A stretch of 64,000 nucleotides of DNA from Sphingobium sp. GTDB lineage: Bacteria > Pseudomonadota > Alphaproteobacteria > Sphingomonadales > Sphingomonadaceae. Shown piece after piece: positions 6,938 to 16,597 of this stretch. Position numbers and translations under genes: made by a program. The notes beneath the pieces are model-generated. The model saw only the letters and a list, made by a program, of their open reading frames with translations. It had not been told where the DNA came from and made no database searches. The stretch's first letter is position 1. Every line of letters starts with the position of its first letter. The stretch spans positions 62,001 through 126,000 of the forward strand of contig QFQF01000004.1 of the NCBI GenBank assembly GCA_003248935.1. The letters run 5' to 3'.

Positions 6938-7492
6938 ATGCCGTCAATCCTCGGTCTTGATCTGTCGAAGCGATCGGCTGGTTTCGCCCTCTGGAACGGG
7001 GAGGCGGACAAGCCGGTCGCCGGTACGTGGACGCTGGGGTCGGAACTGACCCCGGCAGGCGCGGCGTTCGTCAAACTGCATCGCAACCTGCACGACCTCT
7101 GGACGGTCAGCCCGTTCGACATCGTGATCTACGAGGAACCGTTGAATCTCGGTCCCCATGCCGGGTTCACGAACAAGGATACGATCTTCACGCTCATGGG
7201 CCTGGCGACCCATGTCGACAGTTTCTGCGAGGCCGTCGGGGTCCGGAAATACTGCTGCGTCAACCAGTCCTCATGGCGCCGCCATTTCATCGGCTCGATG
7301 CGCCGGGGCACGAAGACGCCAGACCTCAAAGCCTTCGCCATGGCGCGATGCCGCCAGTTGGGCATGAGGCCCGAGAAGCACGACGCCGCCGAGGCGATCG
7401 GCATCCTTTCATACATGTGCGCCATGGAGGGGATCATTCCCCCTTGGGAAAAGGACGATGTCCTGCGAGTCCCATTGGAGGGAAGAGGATGA
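6938..7492 (+). CDS. RuvC-like Holliday-junction resolvase
   Basis: RNase H-fold nuclease of the RuvC type: GLDLSKRSAGFALW places the first catalytic Asp at residue 8, YEEP (about 67-70) the Glu pair, and KHDAAEAIGI near residue 146 the C-terminal acidic cluster. 184 residues, close to RuvC length. In phages such enzymes resolve branched DNA before packaging. Sits in the replication region and overlaps the next gene by 4 nt. Confidence 0.72.
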   Translation: MPSILGLDLSKRSAGFALWNGEADKPVAGTWTLGSELTPAGAAFVKLHRNLHDLWTVSPFDIVIYEEPLNLGPHAGFTNKDTIFTLMGLATHVDSFCEAVGVRKYCCVNQSSWRRHFIGSMRRGTKTPDLKAFAMARCRQLGMRPEKHDAAEAIGILSYMCAMEGIIPPWEKDDVLRVPLEGRG

Positions 7493-7704
7493 TGCCGCCC
7501 CTTCTCCCCTTTGAATATCCGCCTGACGGCTGGACGGAGCGGGTGCAAGGCCCCTGCCCCGTCGCGGACACCGATCTCGTGTTCATCCGCTATCGCAACG
7601 GCGATGTGTACGGTCCGATCAAGGCGGGCACGCGGCGGTGGGGAAGATTCCCGAGGCAGCGCGAGCCGCTTCCGTTCGATATCATTGCGTGGAGGCTGTC
7701 GTGA
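7489..7704 (+). CDS. Unknown protein, 71 aa
   Basis: MMPPLLPFEYPPDGWTERVQ followed by a small beta-rich segment. The ATG overlaps the resolvase stop (ATGA). Unrecognised. Confidence 0.5.
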   Translation: MMPPLLPFEYPPDGWTERVQGPCPVADTDLVFIRYRNGDVYGPIKAGTRRWGRFPRQREPLPFDIIAWRLS

Positions 7705-7895
7705 CACCCGCTAAACGTCGCGCCGCAATCCGGTCGATCCGGTCGGATGGGGAAGTCTTGTTGCCGCCCGATCTCCAGGCGATTGCTGATGGCGGCATCA
7801 TGGATCCGATACGCATTTACCTCCCCGCCGGGAAACTGAGCGAGGCGGAAACCCGAGCCCGCGATGCACGGATCCGGCGGGGTGAAACTCTGTGA
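7701..7895 (+). CDS. Unknown protein, 64 aa
   Basis: GTG start overlapping the previous stop (GTGA); begins VTPAKRRAAIRSIRSDGEVL and ends in an Arg-rich helix. Its end overlaps the next GTG. Unrecognised. Confidence 0.45.
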   Translation: MTPAKRRAAIRSIRSDGEVLLPPDLQAIADGGIMDPIRIYLPAGKLSEAETRARDARIRRGETL

Positions 7896-8653
7896 CCGTT
7901 ATCGCCACCGCCTTGAAGCACATGCTCGCCGCCGGAATGCCGCACGACGCGATCGTCGCAGCGGTGGAAGAGATGGAAGCCGGTGTGGCTTCATCGCCGC
8001 CAACAGGGGCACGGTCGAAAGCCGCCATTCGACAGGAGCGGTATCGGCATAAGAAAGCGTCACAAAACGTCACAAACCATAACGGCGTTACGCCTGAGCA
8101 TAACAATGTGACGGAAAACGTAACAGGTGACGCTTCTGTTACGGTTGGTGACGCCGGAGAGTTTAAATCCCCCCCTCTCCCGCCCCCTCCCCCTTCCTTC
8201 CCCCAAGCCCCCAACCAACCCCCGCCCCCACCCGCTCCCCCGTGCGAGACGGGCGCGCGCGAGGCGCAAGAAACCGATTTGCTCGGCACGCCGCTGCCGG
8301 AAGGCGATCACTCGAAGAAAAAATCCAAACCGAAGGCGGAGGAGCCATTCGTCCGACCCGACGATATCCCGGAGGATGCGTGGAATGGCTTCGAGGAGAT
8401 GCGGCGGCGACGCAAGGCCCCCCTTACCGACCGCGCGCGCCGCGGAATCGTCAAGCGCTTACGCCGCTTCGCTGAGGACGGTCACCCCCCAGGTGAAGTC
8501 CTTGACCAATCGACGATGAACTCATGGACCGACGTTTACGCTTTGAAGGACTACCGCAATGGGACAGGAAATCGCAATCAGGGAAGCGGGCGCTATGACA
8601 GCGAATTCCGCGACCCCGTACTCGCTGACATCGCTTTTGGCGTTCGTTCCTGA
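7892..8653 (+). CDS. Replication-organiser-like protein with proline-rich linker
   Basis: 253 residues. A helical N-terminus with a short HTH-like part, a Thr/Asn-rich then strikingly proline-rich linker (about residues 95-115, ten or more Pro in clusters), and a C-terminal domain (WNGFEEMRRRRKAPLTDRAR to SWTDVYAL) typical of phage replication O/DnaT-like C-termini that contact the helicase. Position between the resolvase and terminase regions supports a role in initiation. Specific partner unknown. Confidence 0.5.
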   Translation: MTVIATALKHMLAAGMPHDAIVAAVEEMEAGVASSPPTGARSKAAIRQERYRHKKASQNVTNHNGVTPEHNNVTENVTGDASVTVGDAGEFKSPPLPPPPPSFPQAPNQPPPPPAPPCETGAREAQETDLLGTPLPEGDHSKKKSKPKAEEPFVRPDDIPEDAWNGFEEMRRRRKAPLTDRARRGIVKRLRRFAEDGHPPGEVLDQSTMNSWTDVYALKDYRNGTGNRNQGSGRYDSEFRDPVLADIAFGVRS

Positions 8654-9323
8654 CTGGCTGGGGCACGACCTGTTCGACACGGACCGGTACAGCCTGCCCC
8701 AGATCGTGCCCGAGGACGGGGTTCGCCAGTTGCGCGACGCCGCCCGGCGGTTCGACGACAGCCTGAACGACTTCGCCGAACGCCGGTTCCTGGGGGAGCG
8801 TCGCGACGAAGACGGCGGGATGCGGAGAATTTTCGACGATCCCATGGACCAGATCCTCGGTGAGTTGCGCCTTCGCACGATGATCCGGAACGAACATCAG
8901 GAGGAGGTGCGCGGTCGCTTTCGCCTGCTGCGCGACGACTGCCGTCGCCACGCCGTAGAGGTCGTCCGGGAGGCGTGCCTCGCCTACGCCGCCGAGGAGA
9001 AGTTCTTTCCCGGCGGGTATGCCGAAATCCGCCCGTACATTCTCAAGGCGCAGGGCACCCGATCGCGGCTGTCACACAACCTCAAGCAACTGGCGAAGGA
9101 GGCCGAGCGCATCGCCGAACGCCGCCTGAGGGGGGATGATGAGCCCGTCGATCCAGAGGAGGTCCGCACCCTCGTCGAGGAAATGCAGCGGGCGGCGCGG
9201 GAACGGTCCGTCGGTGTCGGGAACGAGCCACGGCGCAAGCCGGTCGATACGAGCAGGCTCCGGACCCCGACGGCGGATGAACTGGCCAGCATCGCCGAGG
9301 AATTCAACGGTGCATCGACATGA
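8559..9323 (+). CDS. Unknown phage protein, 254 aa (replication region)
   Basis: Mostly helical and charged; no Walker motif, so not a DnaC-type loader. It overlaps the replication-organiser gene by 95 bp if the first ATG is used; an internal ATG at 8595 with AGGGAAG upstream shortens the overlap to 59 bp. C-terminal region is Arg/Glu-rich with predicted coiled coil. Function unknown. Confidence 0.5.
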   Translation: MGQEIAIREAGAMTANSATPYSLTSLLAFVPDWLGHDLFDTDRYSLPQIVPEDGVRQLRDAARRFDDSLNDFAERRFLGERRDEDGGMRRIFDDPMDQILGELRLRTMIRNEHQEEVRGRFRLLRDDCRRHAVEVVREACLAYAAEEKFFPGGYAEIRPYILKAQGTRSRLSHNLKQLAKEAERIAERRLRGDDEPVDPEEVRTLVEEMQRAARERSVGVGNEPRRKPVDTSRLRTPTADELASIAEEFNGAST

Positions 9324-9535
9324 CCATGCGGTCATCCCTCGCCCGCTACGCCGGCAGCATGCGCGATCCAGACCCGGACGGTGCGCGCAAACTGGCGGCC
9401 AAACTCCTGACGGAAACCGGGATGATCGTCCTCGATCCCGAGTGGATCGAGAGTTGGGGCGACCGGGAATTCGTCAAAGCAATCGCCAACAGGGTGTTGA
9501 AAGGGAATGGGGGATCAGTTGGCAAAGGCAGATGA
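9320..9535 (+). CDS. Unknown protein, 71 aa
   Basis: ATG overlaps the preceding stop (ATGA). Contains a compact helical sequence (GARKLAAKLLTETGMIVL, WIESWGDREFVKAIANRVL). Its last 29 bp overlap the next gene in another frame. Confidence 0.45.
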   Translation: MTMRSSLARYAGSMRDPDPDGARKLAAKLLTETGMIVLDPEWIESWGDREFVKAIANRVLKGNGGSVGKGR

Positions 9536-10205
9536 CAAGGCGCCGGACTGGCGACGTGCCGAACAGGAGCGCGTCGATGGTATCCTTCGACGCGATGCTG
9601 ACGATCGCCGGGAGGAGCGGCGGCGCGCCGAGGCCGAGATCGAGGTCGCGCGCGGCGTCTTCGTCAACCTCGACGATACGGTCGTTCCCCCGACGCCGGA
9701 ACTTCTCTCGAAGGGCGACTTCGTTTCCTACACGCCCAAGGGGAAGGACGGGACGGTTCGGTCGGTCAGGACGGTGCGGCGTCGCATCGTCTCAATGATG
9801 GTGACGTTGCACAGTCGCGGCGTTTTGGATGATGACCAATTGCAGGCGTGCAAGTGGTATCGGGACCGGTACGAAGCGGCGCAGATGGAGCCGCGCTTCG
9901 GTGTATCGTCCTATGGGGAATCGGTGCGCGGAGATCCGCTATACGGGCACATGCCGCGATCTCAGTGGGCGGCCGAAGCAAGGTCGGATTTCCGCTGGGC
10001 GCAAAGCTTTATCCCGGAAGATGTCCGCGACACGTTCGAATTGATCGTGCTGCAGGACCGCCCAATGCGTGAAGCCGCGCGCGATGGTCGGTGCCGCTAC
10101 GCGAATATTGCCGCCGCTTTCAGGCGCGGCGCCCTGGCCTTGCATGGCGGCATAGCCAACCGCCTGACGATTGATCCCGCGAAACGCTCATCTGATCGCC
10201 GTTGA
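9507..10205 (+). CDS. Possible late-gene regulator, 232 aa
   Basis: Charged coiled N-terminus, a middle domain with YRDRYEAAQMEPRFG, and a C-terminal helical part (FELIVLQDRPMREAARDGRC then ANIAAAFRRGALAL) that could be an HTH. Proteins of this layout often precede the small terminase gene in sphingomonad and rhodobacter phages, as recalled. A role in switching on late transcription is an inference from position only. Confidence 0.45.
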   Translation: MGDQLAKADDKAPDWRRAEQERVDGILRRDADDRREERRRAEAEIEVARGVFVNLDDTVVPPTPELLSKGDFVSYTPKGKDGTVRSVRTVRRRIVSMMVTLHSRGVLDDDQLQACKWYRDRYEAAQMEPRFGVSSYGESVRGDPLYGHMPRSQWAAEARSDFRWAQSFIPEDVRDTFELIVLQDRPMREAARDGRCRYANIAAAFRRGALALHGGIANRLTIDPAKRSSDRR

Positions 10206-10230
10206 CAAGATGGGAAACACGAATCATACA
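10202..10230 (+). promoter_or_regulatory. Candidate late promoter
   Basis: TTGACA at 10202-10207, a 17-bp spacer and CATACA at 10225-10230. It lies in the 185-bp gap before the small terminase gene, the largest early/late gap. The -10 match is poor, so this is tentative. The rest of the gap shows no convincing gene. Confidence 0.3.
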
Positions 10231-10390
10231 CATGCACCATTCGTAGGAGGTGCGCCACAGCGGCAAGCACCACCGAAAGTTCCACCAAAATTCATGCTTC
10301 CGTCGTCGGGCAGCGCTCACCTTTGCAAGCCACTGCTGACCATGTCTCGACCGCGTGCAGCCATCTGCGCCGACGGCGGGAGGGCCTGAC

Positions 10391-11026
10391 ATGGCGCGCA
10401 CCGCGTCCGATCCGAATGACCTGATCCGCCGCCTCGAAGCGGCATTGAAGCAAGCCAGGCCCCGCGACACCGCCGATGCCAGGCTGATGGCGGACATCGT
10501 CGGTATGACGTGGCGCAATCTGTTGATGACCCACATCGAGCCCGACCCGAAGTTTCCGATCGAGCGGCGCGGTTCGGAGGGGGTGCCGTGGGAATTCCGC
10601 GTCGTTCGCGTGCTGCGGCACATGCTCAAGCGGGCGCGGGAGAAGATCGCCGCGAATGACGAACATGCCCGCAAGGTCCGGCGGCTCACCAGTTTCACGG
10701 TGCCGGAGGCGGAAGGCGGCGCGGTCAGCATGGCCGACCTGTCCCGCCTCGCCGACCTGACCATCAAGGCGCAGGGCATGAAGGAGCGGCAGAAACTCTA
10801 TGTTCCGGCCGACACCGTGCGGGATTTCCTGTCCCGCTACAATGCCCGGATACGTGACGCGATCCTGGGCACCCCGGCGAGGCTCGACCCGACCGGCGCG
10901 CTCGATCCGTCGGCGCGGGCCTTTATCGATGATGAGATGCGCAACCTTGCCGTCACGGCGGAGCAGGCGGTGCAGGAATTCCTGAGGGAGTGGAGTGCGG
11001 GTCTATTCGAAGGCGGAACTGGCTGA
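10391..11026 (+). CDS. Terminase small subunit-like protein
   Basis: 211 residues starting MARTASDPNDLIRRLEAALK at an ATG with GGGAGGG upstream. Mostly helical with a dimerisation-like C-terminus. It directly precedes and overlaps (32 bp) the large terminase gene, the standard place for the DNA-recognition subunit. The family assignment is by position and general character. Confidence 0.62.
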   Translation: MARTASDPNDLIRRLEAALKQARPRDTADARLMADIVGMTWRNLLMTHIEPDPKFPIERRGSEGVPWEFRVVRVLRHMLKRAREKIAANDEHARKVRRLTSFTVPEAEGGAVSMADLSRLADLTIKAQGMKERQKLYVPADTVRDFLSRYNARIRDAILGTPARLDPTGALDPSARAFIDDEMRNLAVTAEQAVQEFLREWSAGLFEGGTG

Positions 11027-13190
11027 CGCGATCGAACTGATCAGCGCCGACCATTTCTGCGCCGACATAGCCGAAATCGCCGGCAGCCAGACGTTCCACC
11101 TCACCCCGCCCGAGAATATCTCCACCGTCGAGTGCGCGGAGCAGTACCGGTATTTCCGTTCCCCCAAGGGCGACACGAAGTTCCTTTGGTCCCGGGACCG
11201 GACACCGTATCTGGTCGGCCCGATGAATGCGCTGGACGATCCCGACGTCCAGGAAGTGATCATGCCCAAGCCCGGCCGATCGGGCGGGACAGCGGCATTC
11301 GAATGCTACGAGTTCAGGCTGATGAAGTTCGGGCCGATGCCCGACATGCTGATCTACCTGGGATCGGACAGCGAGGTCGCGAGCTATTGCGACAAGGGGT
11401 TCAAATACCTCTTCGAGGACCATGCCGACATCCGGGCCAAGGTCGGCAAGGACCGCAGCGACGACAAGATCAAGTCCAAGAAGGTGGCCGGCCGATCGGT
11501 CGAAGTCCTTCAGGCGAACGAGAAGACGGTAACGGGCCGTCAGGCCGCATGGATGCGGGTCGACGAACTCGACACGTTCAAGAAAAGCCTGTGCGCCTCG
11601 TTCCTTGAGCAGACCCGCATTCGCGGGCGCCAACTGGGGTCGTGGCGCAAGGTCGGGATCACGTCCCACCCGGACATGGGCTGGGGCTCCGGCGTGGCGC
11701 AGGCATGGACGCTCTCGTCCAAGGGCATATTCGTGATGCAGTGCCCGAACTGCGCGCGCTTCGCCTCGCCATACCCGACCAAGTTCTGGCCCGACGTGCC
11801 GCGCTTCAAACTGCACTACGACAAAATGCCGGAGGGCGCCGCATGGCCCCTCGCCCGCCGGATCAGGACGGCGGAGGAGACGGCGGTCATGCGCTGCCCG
11901 CATTGCCTCTCCGGTCTCGACGACAAGCAGCGCTTCGCGATGGTCGACGAGGCCAGCGCCGGGCCATGGGGCGGCTGGATGCACGAAGGTCAGACGCTCG
12001 ACATCGACGCCGGCATCATCGGCGAGCCGGACGACAATCCGGCGCGCGGCTTCTGGGTCCATGGCCTGATGGTTAAGGCGATCAGCAACCGCGAACTGGC
12101 CCGCGACCTTGAGGGTGCTATCGCCCACTACGAAACGACGCGGAAGACGGACAAGCTGCGCCAGGTCCTCGCCAAGGTGTTCGCCGAGATATTCGAGGGC
12201 ACCGGCGCGGCGGCGGACGTGGACAGCGCCTCCCTGCAAAGGCGGGCCGCAGCCGCTCCGGATGAAGACCGGCCCGATCCGATGGCCTTCACGATCGGGC
12301 GCTGTCCGCGGGACGTGCGGTTCATCGTTGCCGCCATCGATCCGGGCCATGGCAAGTTCGATGTCAGTTTCCGGGGTTTCGACCTTGAGTCCCGGTCATG
12401 GTGGATCGATCGTCGCGTCATCCGTCAGCGCCGATGGGCCGACGGCGTCCTGCGCGACATCCGGACCACGGACCGCATCGAGGACTGGATGCTGCTGATC
12501 GACGAGGTCGTGAACCGGCGGTTCCCGATCATCGGCAGGCCCGGCATGGAAATGCCCGTCGCCGTGACCGTGATCGACATCGGCGACGGCAATGTCGTCG
12601 CGAAGGGCCGGGAGTTCGCGGCGCGGGCGCTGGCGGCGGGATGCTACTGGGGTTCCGCGTCGAATCCGTGGTCGAAGGTCCGCCTGATCCGGGGCGCTAA
12701 ATCGGCCGAGGCGCCGGAACTGGCCGACATGATCAGGGATCCGGAGCGGGACGACGACAACCAGGTCGTGAACCCGTTCATCAAGGAATACACGCTGGGC
12801 GTCAGCAGGTTGAAGCGGCAGGCACGCGAACGGCTGGCCGTGACCGACGGCGGGCCGGGCCAGTGCTATTTCGCCGCCGGGATCGCGGCCAACCACTTCG
12901 ACGAATATTTCGGCGAGAACGAGATCGACGGCAAATGGGAGCGTACCGGCCCCAACGAGAGCCTTGATCTGTTCGGCTACGAAGAGGGCGCGCGGCTCAT
13001 GCTCCGCCCGGACCGCAAGGACATCCGATGGGACGGACAGGCCCTGCCCGCCTGGGCAACTCCCGTCCCCGTGAACGTGAAGGGGGGTGATCAGCGGCAT
13101 GCGGGCGAGGTGCGCGGTTCACCTCCACCCGAGGCTGAAAAGCCAAAGAGCATCTACGACCGGTTTTCCGAACTGAACGAGGACGAATAG
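10995..13190 (+). CDS. Terminase large subunit, GpA type
   Basis: 731 residues, the usual length of lambda gpA-like terminases. The N-terminal ATPase half covers roughly residues 30-300, with MRVDELDTF as the likely acidic Walker-B region; a zinc-ribbon-like pair CPNC and CPHC follows (about 247-300); the nuclease half has AIDPGHGKF near residue 448 and VIDIGDGN near 530. Packages and cuts DNA at the portal. Start ATG lies within the end of the small-subunit gene. Confidence 0.9.
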   Translation: MRVYSKAELADAIELISADHFCADIAEIAGSQTFHLTPPENISTVECAEQYRYFRSPKGDTKFLWSRDRTPYLVGPMNALDDPDVQEVIMPKPGRSGGTAAFECYEFRLMKFGPMPDMLIYLGSDSEVASYCDKGFKYLFEDHADIRAKVGKDRSDDKIKSKKVAGRSVEVLQANEKTVTGRQAAWMRVDELDTFKKSLCASFLEQTRIRGRQLGSWRKVGITSHPDMGWGSGVAQAWTLSSKGIFVMQCPNCARFASPYPTKFWPDVPRFKLHYDKMPEGAAWPLARRIRTAEETAVMRCPHCLSGLDDKQRFAMVDEASAGPWGGWMHEGQTLDIDAGIIGEPDDNPARGFWVHGLMVKAISNRELARDLEGAIAHYETTRKTDKLRQVLAKVFAEIFEGTGAAADVDSASLQRRAAAAPDEDRPDPMAFTIGRCPRDVRFIVAAIDPGHGKFDVSFRGFDLESRSWWIDRRVIRQRRWADGVLRDIRTTDRIEDWMLLIDEVVNRRFPIIGRPGMEMPVAVTVIDIGDGNVVAKGREFAARALAAGCYWGSASNPWSKVRLIRGAKSAEAPELADMIRDPERDDDNQVVNPFIKEYTLGVSRLKRQARERLAVTDGGPGQCYFAAGIAANHFDEYFGENEIDGKWERTGPNESLDLFGYEEGARLMLRPDRKDIRWDGQALPAWATPVPVNVKGGDQRHAGEVRGSPPPEAEKPKSIYDRFSELNEDE

Positions 13191-13433
13191 TTGGCGACAC
13201 CCACCGAAATCCAGGCAGACATCGACGCGGTCACCGCCGCGCGGCGTGCGCTCGCGACCGGCGAGCGTGTCGACGAGGTGTGGCGGGATGGCCGTCGCCT
13301 GACGACCGGCAAGGTGACGCTCGAAAGCCTGACCGACCTCCTCAAGGTGCTGCGTCAGGAACTCGCCGAGGCGCAGGCCGACGAGGCCGGAACGCCGCGG
13401 CGATCGTCGATCCGGTTCCGGTACGGAGACTGA
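13191..13433 (+). CDS. gpW-like head-tail joining protein
   Basis: 80 residues matching the lambda gpW pattern: N-terminal helix (EIQADIDAVTAARRALATG), a beta pair (VDEVWRDGRRLTTGK) and a C-terminal helix. TTG start immediately after the terminase stop. In lambda, W lies between A and B exactly as here. Stabilises the filled head before tail attachment. Confidence 0.8.
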   Translation: MATPTEIQADIDAVTAARRALATGERVDEVWRDGRRLTTGKVTLESLTDLLKVLRQELAEAQADEAGTPRRSSIRFRYGD

Positions 13434-13434
13434 G

Positions 13435-15075
13435 ATGAGTTTCATGTCGCGCATATCCTCCTTCTTCGGGGGGGCATCGCAGCGCGCCCATGCGTTCGGC
13501 GGCGGCAGCCGCGCCTACGACGCGGGCAGCTACGATTCGCGCGAAATGGGTGAATGGAACCCGGGCATCAACCACCCGGACGGCGAGATCAACATGACGC
13601 GCGACCGGATCGTCGCCCGTGCCCGCGATCTCGACCGGAACAACCCGATCATCAGCGGCGGCGTCGACCGACGCGCCGAGACCGTCGTCGGCGCACGCAT
13701 CCGCCCAGAGTTCCAGCCCGCCTTCGAAGCGATGGGCCGAACCGCAGACTGGGCCGATGACTGGGCCACGGCGGCGGAAAACGAATTTCACATCTGGGCC
13801 TATAACAGCCGTAAGATCTGCGACGTGGAGCGGCACAGCCAGTTCGGCGGGCTGGTCGAGACCGCCTATCGCCACTGGTGGGTCGACGGCGAGGCCTGCG
13901 CCGCGATCTATCAACTCGATCGCGGCGGCACGTACCAGACCGCCGTCAAACTGATCGACCCGGATCGCCTGTCCAACCCCGACGGCATGGCCGACAATTC
14001 ACTCCTCGCCAACGGCAACCGTGTCGTGGGCGGCGTGGAACTGGACCGGCACGGCGCACCCGTCGCGTATCATATCCGGGTCAAGCATCCCGCCGAGATG
14101 CAGGCCGGCGAAGGCGCGTTCCGTTGGGAGCGGATCGTCCTCGAAACGAAGATGGGCCGCCCCCAGTTCGTCCACGCCTACCAGCGCAAGCGGGCGGAAC
14201 AGCGGCGCGGCGTCTCGAAACTCGTCTCTTCGATGAAGAAGACGAAGATGTTCGACCGGTACGACAATGCCGAACTCGAAGCCGCGCTGCTGAATGCGAT
14301 CAACGCGTTCTTCATCGAAAGCGCCGCGCCGACCGCCGACGTCGCGCAGATGTTCGCGCCGACCGGGGGTGATCAGGATCGCGGCTGGAACCTTGAAAAG
14401 CAGCTGGATTACCGCCGCAAGAACCGGATCAAGGTCAGCGGCACGCAGGTCATCCATGGCCTGCCCGGCGAGAAGTTCAGCCCGCTCAAGGCGGAACGTC
14501 CATCGGCCAACTATCCCGAGTTCCAGGCGACGGGGCTGAGGTCCATCGCCGCGGCGTTCGGCCTGTCCTACCCCCAGCTTTCGCAGAACTGGGCCGACAT
14601 CAATTATTCCAGCGCCCGCACGCTGCTCAATGAGATCTGGCGCGGCCTGCTGCACGACCGCTGGCTGTTCACCCAGGCATTCTGCACCCCGATCTGCTCC
14701 GCATGGCTGGAGGAGGCGGTCGCCATCGGCAAGGTAAAGGTGCCCGGCGGCGCGCTCAACTTCTACCGCTGGCGCGACGCGCTGTGCCTGTACGAATGGA
14801 TGGGACCGGGACGCGGCTCGATAGATCCCAAGAAGGAAAGTGAGGCGTCCGATCTCGACCTTGCCGCCGGCCGCACCAACCTCGCGCTAGAAGCGGCGGA
14901 TCGCGGCCTTGACCGTCGTCAGGTTCTCATGGGCCTCGCCCGCGACAGGAAACTGCGGGAGAAATTCGGGATCGCCGAGCCTGTGCCGCCGCAGAAGGGA
15001 GCGGGCCGCCCGTCCGGGGACGACGAGGACAATGACGCGCGTGACGCGCGGGAGCGGGCTGGGGAAGACGCATGA
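13435..15075 (+). CDS. Portal protein, lambda gpB family
   Basis: 546 residues, normal for the family. N-terminal region (NMTRDRIVARARDLDRNNPI) and the central segment with GLPGEKFSPLKAERPSANYP and FGLSYPQLSQNWADINYSS are characteristic of lambda-type portals. The C-terminus is Arg/Asp-rich and probably disordered. Forms the dodecameric DNA channel at the head vertex. Overlaps the protease gene by 4 nt. Confidence 0.92.
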   Translation: MSFMSRISSFFGGASQRAHAFGGGSRAYDAGSYDSREMGEWNPGINHPDGEINMTRDRIVARARDLDRNNPIISGGVDRRAETVVGARIRPEFQPAFEAMGRTADWADDWATAAENEFHIWAYNSRKICDVERHSQFGGLVETAYRHWWVDGEACAAIYQLDRGGTYQTAVKLIDPDRLSNPDGMADNSLLANGNRVVGGVELDRHGAPVAYHIRVKHPAEMQAGEGAFRWERIVLETKMGRPQFVHAYQRKRAEQRRGVSKLVSSMKKTKMFDRYDNAELEAALLNAINAFFIESAAPTADVAQMFAPTGGDQDRGWNLEKQLDYRRKNRIKVSGTQVIHGLPGEKFSPLKAERPSANYPEFQATGLRSIAAAFGLSYPQLSQNWADINYSSARTLLNEIWRGLLHDRWLFTQAFCTPICSAWLEEAVAIGKVKVPGGALNFYRWRDALCLYEWMGPGRGSIDPKKESEASDLDLAAGRTNLALEAADRGLDRRQVLMGLARDRKLREKFGIAEPVPPQKGAGRPSGDDEDNDARDARERAGEDA

Positions 15076-15980
15076 GAAAGCCGACGGAAACCAGGCGGTC
15101 GTTCGAGCATCTTGCCCAGCGAGTGTTCAACGTGCCGCTGATGATCGAGCCGACCAAGGCCGAAGTGATCGCCGCTGCGCTTCAGCAGCGCCTTGGCATC
15201 CTCAAACTGGATCGCCTCGACAGCACCTCGCTCGACGCGGTTGGCATGCAGGCCCTCGCCGGGGACGCCCGCCGGTCATACGAGAACTGGAAACCGTTCC
15301 ACGCCGATGGGCAGATTGCGGTGATCCCGGTTGAGGGGACGCTGGTCCACAAGTTCGGATGGCTCGACCCCATGTCCGGTATGACGGGCTATGACGGGAT
15401 CGCCCGCAAGTTGCGTGCAGCGCTCGCTGATAACGACATCCGCGCCATCTGGCTCGACATCGACTCTCCGGGCGGCGAGGTGCCGGGGTGCTTCGCCCTC
15501 GCGCATGAAATCGCACTCGCGACCCAAACCGAGGGCGGAGACAAGCCGATCTGGGCCTATGTCAACGAGCAGGCATGCAGCGCGGCCTACGCGCTCGCCT
15601 GCGTATGCGACCGGGTCTATGGCCCGGCGGATGCCATGGTCGGTTCGATCGGCGCCTATGTCATGCATGTCGACTTCACGAAGATGCTCGACAAGGAAGG
15701 CATCGCGGTCCGCATCATCCGCGCCGGCGCGCGCAAGGCGAAGACCGGGCCCTACGAGAAGCTCGACGACCCCGCGCTCACCAAGTTGCAGGACTGGGTC
15801 GATGATACCCGTGACCGGTTCGCGGACCTTGTCGCCATGGGGCGCGGGCTCAGTGTCGATTACGTCCTCGACACCGAAGCTGACTGGTTCACAGGGCCGG
15901 ACGCGGTCGACCTTGGCCTGATGGACGGGCTTATGGGCGAACAGGACGCATGGAACCTGCTGCTCGAAGACATCCGCTGA
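15072..15980 (+). CDS. Prohead protease, S49/SppA type (gpC-like)
   Basis: 302 residues with the S49 core: DIDSPGGEVPG, the nucleophile in QACSAAYALA (Ser170) and the general-base Lys in KAKTGPYEKL (Lys224), a dyad spacing like lambda gpC. No scaffold tail is fused here; a separate scaffold-like gene follows. Matures the prohead by cleaving scaffold and portal. ATG overlaps the portal stop. Confidence 0.88.
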   Translation: MRKPTETRRSFEHLAQRVFNVPLMIEPTKAEVIAAALQQRLGILKLDRLDSTSLDAVGMQALAGDARRSYENWKPFHADGQIAVIPVEGTLVHKFGWLDPMSGMTGYDGIARKLRAALADNDIRAIWLDIDSPGGEVPGCFALAHEIALATQTEGGDKPIWAYVNEQACSAAYALACVCDRVYGPADAMVGSIGAYVMHVDFTKMLDKEGIAVRIIRAGARKAKTGPYEKLDDPALTKLQDWVDDTRDRFADLVAMGRGLSVDYVLDTEADWFTGPDAVDLGLMDGLMGEQDAWNLLLEDIR

Positions 15981-15996
15981 CCCACGGAGAATAGCG

Positions 15997-16563
15997 ATGA
16001 AGAACCCCCGCTTTGCGGAGTTGGGCCGCCAGGGGCGCGGTCCCGGACTCTCCGCGAGGGCAGCGGCGCGCGCCGCCGCCAAGCCCCCCGCCGAACCCGA
16101 TGACGAAACCCAGCCCGGCGATGAGCCGGACGATGAAGAGGACGAAGAGATGACGGACACCGTCAACACCCAGTCGAAGGACTACCAGGCCGGTCAGAAG
16201 GCCGCCCAGGACGCCGAACGCAAGCGCTTCGCCACCGTGACCGCTTCCGAGCATTATGCCGGTCGCGAGAAGATGGCGGCCCGCCTGCTGAACACCGACA
16301 TGAGCGCCGAGGACATCGTCGCGACGCTCGCCGATGCGCCGGCTCCCAATGCATCGGCCTCCCCCTCCAAGCCCGACGCGACCACGCAGGCCGCCGCCGA
16401 GGAGGAGAGCGACAAGAAGCTGATGCGCGACAAGCTTCAGGCCAAAAACCCTGACCTTGGCGACGATGACGAGCAGGACGAGGCGGCGAAGGCGAAGGCC
16501 AACAACCATGGCTGGGACAAGATCCATGCCGAGGTCGACGCCCGCCGCAACGCCAAGGCCTGA
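15997..16563 (+). CDS. Scaffold-like capsid assembly protein
   Basis: 188 residues, highly charged and low-complexity: Ala/Pro-rich start, an acidic run around residues 38-52, then long helices (QSKDYQAGQKAAQDAERKRF) and an acidic/basic tail. This is the expected character and position of an Nu3-like scaffold between protease and decoration genes, although lambda nests it inside gpC whereas here it is separate. Confidence 0.65.
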   Translation: MKNPRFAELGRQGRGPGLSARAAARAAAKPPAEPDDETQPGDEPDDEEDEEMTDTVNTQSKDYQAGQKAAQDAERKRFATVTASEHYAGREKMAARLLNTDMSAEDIVATLADAPAPNASASPSKPDATTQAAAEEESDKKLMRDKLQAKNPDLGDDDEQDEAAKAKANNHGWDKIHAEVDARRNAKA

Positions 16564-16597
16564 TCCTCCCCACCCCTCCACCGAGTAGGATATCGCA

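Noticed and set aside
10210..10389. Small + frame before the small terminase gene (MGNTNHTHAPFVGG...)
   Set aside because: No ribosome-binding site and low-complexity composition; the stretch more probably holds regulatory sequence.
10953..12350. 465-codon minus-strand frame in the terminase gene
   Set aside because: Antisense shadow of the clearly identified large terminase.
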